A stretch of DNA of 64,000 bases, from the NCBI GenBank assembly GCA_964016885.1, contig OZ024742.1:118943896-119007895 (forward strand), given 5' to 3'. The notes below the pieces were generated by a model that did not search any database, had not been told where the DNA came from, and saw nothing but the letters and a program-made list of their open reading frames with translations. The stretch's first letter is position 1. Each line of letters starts with the position of its first letter. The translations under genes were made by a program, and so were the position numbers. The stretch comes from Eledone cirrhosa. Lineage: Eukaryota > Mollusca > Cephalopoda > Octopoda > Eledonidae. This document shows, piece after piece, positions 21,091 through 32,600 of this stretch.

Positions 21091-22943
21091 TCAGTTTCTG
21101 AACGCTGGGTTTGCGTTCATTGAAATCAAAATCGAACAATCTCCAATCGAGCGAACATCCTGGAACTTGCCAACTTCATATCCTTGGTTCGCTTCCTCAT
21201 TCCTGACATTTATCATTGCCCGATCATGACCTTTGTAAACATATTTGAATATATATTTGCAAGCTTTCACTGAGCTACAAATTTCCACATTAATATGACA
21301 ACGATATTTCATAATCAAATATGGATTGTATGGCACAACCCATTGATTTGTAACCTGTCAACCATTTACATTTTCGACCGCCATCTGCAGGCGACCGTCT
21401 TCTGTATGAGGGATGAGCATCCCCATCGTTCCAGGAAGTGTTCGTGACAAAAGATTTCGGAAATTGTTTACTGCATTGGCCATTTTTCATGCAAGGCGCT
21501 TTCCGATTTGCCACTCCGCATTGGTTGTGCACCATTGACTTTGCCACCAAGTTTCGTAATGCCTCATTCTCCGGCAGTTCAGCACACACAATGCTGTCGA
21601 CATCCTCAGCACATCTCAATTTGCAATCTCTATGTAAAATGATCAGCAAATGTGCATGTGGCAATCCTCTTTTTTGGAATTCAATTACGTATGTAAAAGC
21701 AACTATATCTCCAAAGATTCCCTCTTTTTCTACATCATCCATTATCTTTTTCAGATATCCTTTGAATACTCTTGCCACAATATCAGGACGGACCTTTGGC
21801 TGTTGTCCTGGCAAAACTGCATCCTTAATATCAGTCCATTCAGGATTGCATGTAACCGTTATAAACAAATCTGGCTTTCCAAACTTTCTGACAATAGCCA
21901 TTGAATCCTGATAGCGAATGTTCATATATCTCGGGCCGCCGATGAACGACGATGGCAAAATGATCCGTCGACCAATTTGCTTGTAATTGGCTTCATCGGC
22001 TGTTATCGAATCCTGTATATTATTATACAATTCAGCTCTAATATGTTGCTGATGTGTAGCTATATAATTTAGCCTTTGATTTTCGATCTTTGTGAATGCC
22101 ATACAACAGTATTCCTGGAACAATCTGCTGGCTTGAAATAGTGCATTTCTCTGTTGATTCCTCTCGTTCAAATGGAACGCGTAAAAGTCGCGAATCGAAT
22201 TATTGTGTCTATTGCCGCCTCCCTGTTGATGCTGATTCTCATGATCATCTAAATGAACAGACATGTTCCATCCATTTTCACTTTTTGGGAATAAAAGAAC
22301 ATAATGCAATGGATCGTATGCCCTATTTGACTCATTGATAGTCTTGAGACCACCATCTCTGCGATTGAGGACGATATCTCTCGATCCAGGCTTATCGTCC
22401 ATCAACACAGCAACTTCACGAAATCCTTCAGGGGCATTATATCGCCGTTCGTGTTGATTCCTTGGCACTGCGTCAGCTTTAATCACAAATGTTTGCTGCT
22501 GAACATTTTGCAGTTCAGCCACCAACATGAAATCCATAACATAAAGATTACAGTCTAAGCCATGATTGCAAATCACGGATCAAATCACTTAACCTTTGTC
22601 GTTCAAGTTCAGTTATATTTCCCGGCAACTTCATCCAACCGATCCTGATATCCTCCTCCGATTGACTATAATCTGGATCGTTAACGTAAATTTTAGCGAA
22701 TCGAGGCCTCTCTCCTGGGGTAATTTCTAAATTACCGATTCAATGATACAAACGATCTTGAATGACTACATTCGGTTGCCATGCTCTACTCTCAAACATC
22801 TCACTAACTCTCTGCGATGCTAAAGCTAACGAATTGTTAATTTGCCGCGAATATTTGCGCAGTAATCTACCTCGGTCTCCTTGATCATACCACATACTTA
22901 GTATTTTAAACTCCGGTGACTCCTCATCATCCGGCATTCGCAA
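21091..22943 (-). pseudogene. Helitron Rep (HUH, two-tyrosine) domain
   Basis: Pieces: 22,943-22,740 (EFKILSMWYDQGDRGRLLRK), 22,576-21,290 (428 open codons with YDPLHYVLLFPKSENGW, YMNIRYQDSMAIVRKFG, DLFITVTCNPEW and the HUH motif RGLPHAHLLIIL at about 21,640-21,670), then 21,336-21,091 with KYIFKYVYKGHDRAM (about 21,225-21,262), whose tyrosines four residues apart fit the Helitron catalytic pair. The family nicks and strand-transfers single-stranded DNA. Frames are interrupted between the pieces, so this copy is not functional as it stands. Confidence 0.88.
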
Positions 22944-23065
22944 AGGTTCTAGTTGAACTGCTCTTTATGACAGCACATTGTGGTCCACGTCTTTTCGTGC
23001 CTCCAAAGCAATGCTCCACAATGTGGACACTCTGCTTGTCCACCAATCTGAAAATGACACGGTTG

Positions 23066-23479
23066 TCATGATCCATTTTTAATATCATCCGTTCGCCTTC
23101 TAGCCTCTTTACTGGAATGAGGAGAACTTTGGCGACACATTCTCTGAACTTCTGTATTGCGCTGGCGCTGTTCAGCCAGATCCTCTTCATCCATCGCAGA
23201 ACGCCGTTGCTGCTGAATTCTAGCCATCTGCTGATGATGCTCAGCCAGTTCGTCTTCAACCATCGCAGCACGCCGTCGCTGCTTGGCTCCAGTGTTTCGT
23301 TGGCGTTGTTCAGCCAGCTCCTCTTCATTCATGGCGGCACGTCTTCGCTTCTGAAGTTCGGCGTTCCGATGGCGCTGTTGGGCCCGTTTTTCATCATTCC
23401 TGGCTGCACGCCGTCGCCACTGTAGTTCACTGTTTGATAAAGTCGAATTGCTTTTATTATCAGTATTCATTTCGAGCAA
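23066..23479 (-). pseudogene. Helitron N-terminal region: about four 23-residue STPR-like repeats
   Basis: The repeats are 23 residues (69 bp) each, for example ELQKRRRAAMNEEELAEQRQ plus RNT, followed by related units beginning GAKQRRRAAM and RIQQQRRSAM. Periodicity, basic/acidic composition and length match the score-and-three-amino-acid peptide repeat (STPR) seen in some DNA-binding proteins. A following frame (about 22,960-23,030) encodes CPHCGALLWRHEKTW, a zinc-knuckle-like CxxC. A start codon is present in LEMNTDNKSN context. The link of STPR to Helitron function is inference. Confidence 0.75.
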
Positions 23480-23506
23480 TTGTCAAAAAATGACACAATA
23501 ATAAAT

Positions 23507-23551
23507 ATAAAAGATGTCCGTCAATGTAAAAAAACGTCCCTATTTACTCCC
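23507..23551 (+). repeat. Direct repeat, right copy
   Basis: Second copy of the word at 18,248-18,292, with one or two differences. Confidence 0.85.
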
Positions 23552-23760
23552 TTCACAACTCTGTGTGTGTTAGACTGACAGACAGATAAACTGCGTGGCG
23601 ATTGTGGAACGCCCCACGTACACACATGGAAACGCGCACACGCACGCACTTACACTTACTCACACATGTTGATAGTTTTTACTTTCTGTGGAACGCTGCA
23701 CGCACGCACACACTCACACAAACAATTAAGCTAGTGTTTGGAACCTAACTTAACAAAGGT
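23552..23760. repeat. CA/CG-rich low-complexity tract
   Basis: Runs such as ACGCGCACACGCACGCAC; no frame supported. The Helitron 5' end may lie here. Confidence 0.5.
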
Positions 23761-23807
23761 TCTTACACTAAATTTTGATATATAAATGTGTTCTTGAGAT
23801 AATCATT

Positions 23808-24010
23808 TTATATCGACTTTCCATGCTGGCATGGGTTGTCATGGGTCCAAACCAGTTCTCATTCTTAGTTACTATCCTCTTCAATGGGTTAAAGGATCAT
23901 GTCTCGTGTGTTTCACTGGATTGTGATTTTATGGTTTCTACAGCTGAACGACCTTCTAAATATCAACCACTTTACAGAGTGTACCTGGAGCATTTTATAA
24001 CACCAGCTCT
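23808..24010 (-). repeat. RTE-like LINE 3' UTR fragment
   Basis: The plus strand shows the inverted family words CATGCTGGCATGGG, ACCACTTTACAGAGTGTACC and TTTATAACACCAGC. Confidence 0.65.
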
Positions 24011-24071
24011 AGAGGGGTTGCCTTGTCCATTGAAGACTAAAGAATCCTCACTAATCTAAGCGGTATGTTCA

Positions 24072-24281
24072 TTAACCCTTTAGCATTTAAACTGGCCATA
24101 ATTCTCTCACCTTTCTGTTCAAACTGGCCATAACCAGCTGTTCATACTGATGTTAAGGAATTGTTCTCAAAAGAAATATCAACATTTCATAGATTCAATA
24201 TTATGTGAGATAATTATGTGAGGTAAAGTCTTTACTGTGAAAATACAATAGTATATATAATGTAAATGCTAAAAGGGTGAA
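24072..24281 (+). mobile_element. piggyBac-like MITE family A, copy 3
   Basis: TTAACCCTTTAGCATTTAAA at the left; the right end is decayed (AAAAGGGTGAA). Confidence 0.8.
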
Positions 24282-24589
24282 AGACATTAGTAAGATGGTG
24301 AAATAAGAGAGGTGACGGGAGGAGAACCAAAAGAAGAGAGAATGGGTGAATGAGTTGAGAGGGTGATAAAGGAAGGAGAAATGGAAAAGAAACGGTTTTG
24401 GCAGATTCATGTTTGTTGGTAAGAGGATTAAACAGAAAGACAGCCTGAGTAGTATGATGAGGAAAAGAGTGAGGGTAGTGGGGGAGACAGGGTGATGGAA
24501 CAAAGAATAATAAAAGTGAGTGAGATTGATGAGAGAATGATATATGTCAATGTGTGGTAGGGGAGGAGGACTTAAGGGAGTGATGGATA

Positions 24590-24880
24590 GAAATAATTGT
24601 TTCTAATATAGGCACAAGGCCTGAAATTTTAGAGGGGAAAGTCAATTAAATTTATTGGTACTTTATTTTATCTAGTATGAAAGGATGAAAGTCAAAGTTG
24701 GCCTCAGATTGATTTGAATTCATAACAAAGAACTGCAATAAATACTGCTAAGTATTTGTCTGACACTAACAATACCACCAATCTACCGACCTGATAGATA
24801 GAAATAATTGTTTCTACTTTTGGCACAAGGCCAGTAATTACCCAGTGCATTTGGGCAATGTTAAGTGAGAGAGAGAGATT
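24590..24880 (-). mobile_element. Two adjacent tRNA-derived SINE fragments
   Basis: Both start with the inverted 3' domain, GTTTCTAATATAGGCACAAGG at 24,599 (diverged) and GTTTCTACTTTTGGCACAAG at 24,806; the second is cut off after CCCAGTGCATTTGGG. Confidence 0.7.
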
Positions 24881-25724
24881 CTTATTAATAATGAGCTGAG
24901 GGAAGAGAGAGATTAGTGGCTAGCAGTACAGAAGTAGGTGGTAAGAGTTATTGAATATAAAAGATCTGATATATCCTCATAACACACATGGTGTGGTACA
25001 GTGAAGAGATTGCCAGATAAGAGTAAAATAGATGGTAGGGGGCCTCCAGCATCCATTTATGCCATAGTTGCACAGGTCTCCTTCAACATTGAATGTTACT
25101 ACTTGTTGCAGTTGTTTGTCATCTGAGGTTCAGCAATTTCAGATCAGTCCACATTATTTCATTCCATGTCTTCTGCTTCCACAGGTTCCATCCAATGTGG
25201 GCACTAAGTCTTTAATACAACTTACCTCCTTCATACTCACCACATGCCTGTACCAGCACAGTCTTGCACACTACATCTCATTCTTCGTTTACCCAGCTTT
25301 TCTCTCATTCATACATGCTAACTTTACTCATCCAGCAAAGCATGCTTGCTTCATTTCTTTCTAGTATTCATAAATCCTGTTCAAGGCTCATGCTTCACTA
25401 ATCTGCAGCAACACTACAAAAGCATCATATAATCTGTTCTCCTCCGAGAGATATCATGTGTTACCTAGTAGAAGCAGCAGCTCCTGAAGACTTTTCCCAC
25501 CCCATTCATACTTTGACTACTATGTTGTCTGAACACCTGCTAATTAAGCCACCTAAGCAACAAAAGTAGACAGCATCCTCTAGAGAGCTTTGTACTTTTA
25601 CTGCAAACATGAGATACAGCATACACAAAAAAATGATGAATCTAGTATATTAAAGTAAAGAATCAAAATGTTAAAAGTTCCTTTTTTAGGTTCAAGATTA
25701 AAAGAATGGACATTAACAGCTGAC

Positions 25725-25929
25725 TTAACACTTTAATGTTCAAACCAGCCCAAATTCTCTACCTCTTTCTGTTGAAACTGACTGTAACCAGTTGCTCAAA
25801 CTGATGTTAAGGTATTGTTCTCAAAATAAATACTTTCAAAATCTCATAGATTCGATATTATGTGAGGTAAAGCCTTTACCATGAAAATATAATAGTATAT
25901 ATAGAGTAATGTAAATGCTAAAGGGTTAA
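25725..25929 (+). mobile_element. piggyBac-like MITE family A, copy 4
   Basis: TTAACACTTTAATGTTCAAA on the left and ATGCTAAAGGGTTAA on the right; interior GATGTTAAGGTATTGTTCTC. Confidence 0.8.
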
Positions 25930-26039
25930 GTTGTACCAGGAGGTAAAAGAACCAAAGTATTTCTGGAAAGAACCATCTACAACTTATATCTTTTTCCAAA
26001 ATAGTATTTTTGATACCATTAACTACATTATCATTTTAT

Positions 26040-26245
26040 GCTTTCTTTCCATGTTGGACAGGTTGTCATGGTTTGAGAGATAATGGGTCAGAGAACCCAG
26101 TCTTTTTCAAACATACCATATTTTGGCATGGCTTCAATGCCTGGATGTCCTTCCTAATGCCAAGCACTTTATAGAGTGTATTGGGTGAATTTTATTGTAG
26201 CACCAGCACTACTACTTTACAAAGTGTACTGAGTGCATTTTATCG
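26040..26245 (-). repeat. RTE-like LINE 3' UTR fragment
   Basis: CTGGATGTCCTTCCTAATGC and GTAGCACCAGCAC, the inverted form of the family 2 3' UTR. It sits just beyond the PRPF39 poly(A) signal. Confidence 0.65.
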
Positions 26246-26274
26246 TGGGTATAAAAAAAGAACAGGTAGGAAAT

Positions 26275-26604
26275 GACAATTTTATTTACTCTAAACTTTA
26301 GTATAAGCATAATATAACTAAATACATACAAAGCTTTATCAACCTGGCAATAATATTTAACAATATTAACAAATTAAATAACCAGTAGTAACTCAAGTGA
26401 AATCAAAATTATTTTTCAATTAACAACAAACAAGGTTTTGGTCACGTTTTAGAAATTGAATTTAATACAAATGAAAATGAATTTGCTGTGATGAGCAGGA
26501 GATAAGAGAGATGTAAAAAGTTAGGCAGGAATTGAAGAGTTGGAGGACTATAAATACAGGCAATGATTCAGGAAGTCCATAGTTATAAATATCTAGTTTG
26601 ACAT
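26275..26604 (-). other. PRPF39: PRPF39 3' UTR with poly(A) signal
   Basis: The sequence after the TAG stop is AT-rich, without long frames. A canonical AATAAA on the minus strand lies at 26,286-26,281, about 320 nt from the stop. The exact cleavage site is not visible; a few tens of bases downstream is expected. Confidence 0.6.
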
Positions 26605-26676
26605 CTAGGACGGGTAATACTGATTATTATATGACGACCAATGAGGATGTGGATAGCCTCCATAACTGGCTGCATT
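26605..26676 (-). CDS. PRPF39: PRPF39 terminal coding exon
   Basis: 72 nt including the TAG stop. The acceptor is ATTTTCAG. It encodes 23 residues, [19 protein letters not shown] followed by YYPS, a Tyr/Pro-rich end like that of other animal PRPF39 proteins. Identification rests on splice phase and composition, as the segment is short. Confidence 0.88.
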   Translation of the reverse strand, partial: NAASYGGYPHPHWSSYNNQYYPS

Positions 26677-29600
26677 CTGAAAATATATTAGAAAGAATTA
26701 TTATAAAACAAATATAAAACATTCGTAGCAAATATAAAATTATAAACTTTCAAGTCTATACAAATATAATTTAAGTTTTTATTACAAAACGTGTTTGAAC
26801 CTCTATTATCAATGAAAGTAACATGAGTACTAATTATTTTGCCAACACTGTTTAACCCTTTAGCATTTAAACTGGCTGTATCCAGCCGGAATTCTCTCAC
26901 CTCTTTCTGTTCAAACCGACTGTAACCAGCCACTCATACTGATGTTATGGTATTGTTCTCAAAATAAATATCAAAATCTCATAGATTCAATAATTATATA
27001 GAATATATAGAATAATGTAAATGCTACAGGGTTAAGCTGATTTTTAAGTCAATGCTGCTGTCTTGGACAGCTGTCACCATTAACACAAACTTATTTCTGT
27101 GTGAAAGTTGTAATATTGAAACATTTTCAATATAATACGTTTCAAAAGTTTTAATGTTACATATTATTTATAATGACAATATGGATATAATATAGCTGAA
27201 TGGTTAAGAAGTTCACTTCTCAATCATAAGGTCATGTGTTTGATCCCACTGCATGGTATCACTACCTTGGGTCAACCCAAACTATATTAGTGAAATTAGA
27301 TAGATGGAAAATGCTTGGAATACTGTCGGGTGGATTGCACCTTATCAAGACAGAATCACCAAGAATTATGTTAAAAATACACATGCCTGTGGAATGTCGA
27401 GCCACATATACCAAGAATTACGTTATCAGGCTGTTTCATTAATCAAATAACTGGAACATCGAACACTGAAACTGATGGAGTCCCATTCCATAACAACAAA
27501 GGTTGTGATATTGTATCTTTTGTAAAGGAATTAAAAAATTTGAATTTTCACCACCAAAGCTAATAGATGAAAAGTCCAGTTCTATCACAAACTGCCACAC
27601 TGAATCACCCTGAGAATTATCCTAATGATACATGTTGGTGGAATGTTCAGCCACTTGCATGTAAATTTCACAAGCAAGCTGTCCTGTTGATTGAACAATT
27701 GGAACAGATTTATATAATACTGGGATACATTGACAGCAATAAACATGGGCAATAATTTGACTCACTTGATATGAACCCCAATGAGCATATTGGAAAGGGG
27801 CATTTTGTTGTACAGCACTTGATATATCGTTATTACCAGACACAGCTGTACCAGTTGCAGATAACATATCTTTAGATCCATTGGCACGACTGCAGTTGTT
27901 ATTTACTCCACCGTCCAGTTTAGCCTTTTTCTCCGATGGTTCTTCTCTAAAAAATATTTTTAAATGGCTCGATTTAACAAAATTACAAATAAAAATAACA
28001 TTAAAATATATTAAAATCAATAAAAAAATATTTTTATCTTGAATGAAAAACACTGTATATTATAATGGTATAGACGAATGTAAATTATCTTTCAAGTAAT
28101 AAATTTCATAGTGAAACAAATAGCAGCCTTTTGTCTTTGTTATTGCTGTCATACAATCTTTAAGATAATATGCCCCCAACTGAAGATATGTTAATTATGA
28201 TACAGACTATTTTTCCTCTGCCGAAGCAGGGGTTACTATGGTGAGCACCATGAAAGGCTTTATGGTCGGAGGTCATTCCTGGATCCAACCATTTTAGTTG
28301 CTGCTTATGACATGTTGTATGTATTCTAAACACAGTTATGTACCTGTAATTCAAAAGTCCAAACTTGTCACACACTGAGCTGGATGCATTTTATTGTGTC
28401 ACTGACACCACCACTTTACAGAGTGAGCTGGGAGTTATCTATTGAGGTACATAGTGAACTGGGTGCATTTAATTGAGGTGATGGCCCAACCACATTATAG
28501 AGTGTACTAGGTACTTTTACCTTGTTACAAAGTGGACCAGGTGTATTTTATTGTGGTAAAGTGGGCTAGGTATATTTTATTGTAGTACAGACTGGGCCAG
28601 GTATATTTTATTGTGGTACAAAGTGAACTGGCTGTATTTTATTGTGATACAGAATGGACTGGATGTATTTTATCATGTTTATGGAAGACAATTTAAAATT
28701 AAACAATACCTACCCGCATTCAATCATTTTCCGTTTCTTTTCTATGTGAGCTTCTTTCAAAAATTTTTGGTGTTCATCATAAGCATCAAGTAACCTAAAA
28801 GATAAAAAATGTTTACAATCAGCATTACAAGGGTAGGCTGAAAGGTTCATAGGCTGACTATGAACGAGTGATGCTAGAGCTGTGGAATTTGGCATGCATA
28901 AATTTCAACTCTTCTTATTAATAACTGCATTTTCTTTCTAGGGACTATGTTGAAAAGTAAACCTCATTTAGTAATTCCATGAGAGTATCTTGGTCAGCCT
29001 ATGAACTTTTCAGTTGACCCTCTATGTTGGTATCTTTATTCTTTTATTGGTTTTGCTCAATGGACTGAGGCCATGAGAAGTCCTTTTTTAAAATTCAATA
29101 ATAGCTACCCTAGTACTATATTGTACAATATTGTACTATATTTTACTGATTGTCTAAGTTATCATTTTGACACAATACTGGTCTTGGCAACTAAGAAATA
29201 AAAGTTTTAAAAATACTAATAAATTAAAGCTTTTATGATTAAATTGTAACTTAAATATTAGCATTTACTTATTAACGTCCTGTACCACATAAAACCACAT
29301 TAACAAGATCTTGAAAAGTACAAAACAGCACTATGATTGCATCACATTAAAAATCAGAAATCTTTAGTCTAATATATTGCAAATTTTCACAATGATTTGA
29401 CTTACTAGTAGATATAATTAGAATTAACAAACTTGTTTTAGATATTTTCTAAATCATTAGAAGAGTATGAAAAATGAATTATTTTAAACCAATCTTTTTA
29501 TAATTAAAAATACTTACTTGGTAATATCTTTTCCAAAATCTTCTAAAAATTCTATTCTTCTTTGTGAAAACTTAATTTTGCTTTGTAAAGTCATGTTAGT

Positions 29601-32600
29601 TGATAAAGTAAATTTAAAGGTGTCGAGTATTGAGTTTTCATTCATTGGTTGTATCTGATATTCAATATCTAATAGCTGCAGGTGTAATTTAGGATTTGTC
29701 TATAAAAGAAAATAAGTAAAAGTTTAACAAAACTTTAAATAACTAATTTAAATGCAAGGATGGAAAAACGGACATGATGATAGTAATGTATGTATTGTTT
29801 TAAAAAAAAAGAAAACAGCTTAAGGAACTTCATCTAATTTTACCAAAATTTAACCTCAACAAAATTCCAATCAGTTCTAACATTGATTCCAAGTTTTCAG
29901 TGGACTAGTTTTAACAATAAAATAGCTCTTAGATTAACTAACAAATTGTATTTCTGCTGCTGAAAACACTGGAAATAATCAAACTCAAATTCTTAATACT
30001 TAAATATGTGGTCAGCATGCCTTTATAAATTTCTCTTTATAGATTTCTAAATCATCATCATCACAATTTTATGTGTTTTTCTATGCTGGCATGAGTTGAA
30101 CAGGTCATTAGAGACCAAGCCAGTACTTAATTGAAGTTACTGATTGATACTCTAGTTCATAGATTACCACTTGCATACAACACAACAAGCTTTGAAACAA
30201 GGAACTGAGTTAATTTCATTTAAACATCTTAGTTAAACTTAATTTCGTCTTTGATAAAAACAAAATATTTGAGAAAAGATCAGATATCAAGGCATGTTTA
30301 TTTTGTAGAGAAATATAAGAAACCTTTCCATTTACTCAAAGAGAAAGAAAGAGTGAGGTGTGTTAGTAATCATCATCATCCGTCAGCTTTTCCCTGCTTG
30401 CATGATGCAATAGGATGTAAACATTAACTTACCTCATCAATTTCTATAGCCCTTTTTAAAATTTCTTTCGCTTTATTTACATCCTGACAAACCTATAATT
30501 TCACAAAACAATTTTAGTTTATTAGAATAGTACAAAGTGTAATATTTGTAAAGTAAATTTTATAAATTTAACCCCTTCATTACCATATTTCTAATGAAAC
30601 CCACTGCCTACGATTTTCTAATAATTTTGAAAATAATTAAGACTTTTTTGGAGGGAAGTAATTAGTAATAAATTTAACTTTATTATTATTAACCCTTCTG
30701 TGATCATATTTCTAATATAAGATACTGTATTTCAAATAATTAGTGGAGAATTTAGAGTGATTATTATTATTATTATGGCATTTTTATAGTAACTTAACAA
30801 AAGGTTTTTATATAAAATTATTAACTCTTTATAAAAGGTAGTTTTGGGTGGGTTGGTATCAAAAGGTTTAAGCAGGTGTTTGAAACTTAAAGATAAATAT
30901 AAACAGTTTTATATTATACACCAGGGGTGGTTTCAAGTAGCCTGATATCAAAAGGGTTAGATCCATTTAATAAAAAGAATTTCAATTACCTTTGATAAAA
31001 AACGGGAGTATTTTATAGCAAAAAATGAACGTATTTCTTTGGTAGCTGCTGTATCCATATATTCTTGGAACAAAGTTGCTGCAGCATCAAAATTGGATTG
31101 ACGACGCTCTAAACTTATTCTCCGAAGTGCAACCATGGCAAGCCCAGGAATGTTTTTTTCTAGATTGTTCAATATTTTCCAAGCTTCCTCATAATTACCT
31201 GTAAAACAACAGTTTTGTTTAAGTATTCTCACATAAAATGAAGCTTTAGAGGGTAATTATACTGAATAATCTATTAACTGTAAGCTTTAAATAAATCTTC
31301 TGAATGACTCTCAGCAAATATTTTTCTTGATTATCTCATTACCAAGACACAAATATGCTTTAATTGTCAAAAGATAACTAGTGATCATAGCTTTAGGGGA
31401 TATTTTCTCCTTTTGGCACTGGTACTTTATTTTATTGACCCTGGTTAGATTTTCAAAACATAAAGAGTCATAACTAAATGCAAAGCATTTTATCCCACAC
31501 TCTAATGAATCTGCCAATCCACCACCTATACAATAATATACTTTTCACAATCCTATTAAAAAAAGAAATATAGTCAAATTTATATTAAGCAAAATTTTTT
31601 TCCACTTACCTTGACTTTCTTCAAAAGCAGCCCAAGTTAAATGTATTGAGGGCTTTTTTGGTAAATGAATATTACATGCTCTTTTATAAACATTACGAGC
31701 AGCTTCAATACTATGTTGTTCTATATATCGAGCATACTATAAAAAATATAAACATAATTTAATCAAATTTCTCACTTTTAAATAAAAATTTAAAAAACCA
31801 TAGGTATGTTGAGGTGTTAGGTTAACGAGGTTACTAACAATAAAGAAAACTAAGTGATCAATGAAACATAATTAGAACTAGGCTTTTTCTCTCCATAACA
31901 ACTTATAAGATCTTTGATCAACTTCAAATGTTATAAGCAGATGTCTGTTTGACATAGAATATTCCAAAGGAAATTTTCTTAATTAAATGTGTATATATGA
32001 GAAACTTACCGTATAATACTTGAATACAAGCTGACCTCTATTTTATGCCTGAGAAATTAGCAAAAATCAAAACTCGTATTTAAGCTGAGGCATGGTTTTG
32101 AAATTCTCATGAGTGGAGAAAATATTTACGAAGTTTTAATATTTTGATATTTAAAATGTTTTAAGGGTTGTTTAAAGTATAGTTTATTACCATTTCATCC
32201 GCTTTATAAAGTTTAACCCTTTAGCATCTAAACCGGCCATATTCGTCCAGAATTCTGTCACCCCTTTCTGTTCAAACTGGCCACTCATACTGATGTTAAG
32301 GTATTGTTCTCAAAATAAATAATATCAAAATCTCATAGATTCAATATTATGTGAGATAATAATGTGAGGTAAAATCTTTACCGTGAAAATATAATAATAA
32401 ATATAGTGTAATGTAAATGCTAATGGGTTAAACAACTTTCTCAAAATTTTGTTTACTTTCGCCTACTTAAATGCAGGATAATCACTACGAGGGATATACA
32501 CAACCCTTAAGTGAAAATAAGACAGCCAGCTCACACATTTTTATAATTAGAAAATAAAAAAAGCATGAGAAAATTCTAAATTAATATAATATAAAGAAAT

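Larger units (their letters stand above)
17886..23550 (-). mobile_element. Decayed autonomous Helitron (RepHel), 5' end unresolved
   Basis: The 3' end on the minus strand reads ACCCGGGCGAAGCCGGGT, then ACGTCAGCTAG followed by T, which is the Helitron hairpin, CTAG terminus and T target. The coding region (about 18,950-23,480) holds, in minus order, an STPR-like repeat region, a CxxC motif, a Rep domain and a Pif1-type helicase, broken by several stops and frameshifts. The 5' terminus should be a TC preceded by A somewhere near or beyond 23,550; I could not fix it. Confidence 0.85.

Noticed and set aside
26681..26933. Minus-strand frame of 81 codons next to the last PRPF39 exon as an alternative exon
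   Set aside because: Its start lies in a piggyBac-like MITE and no splice site or homology supports it.
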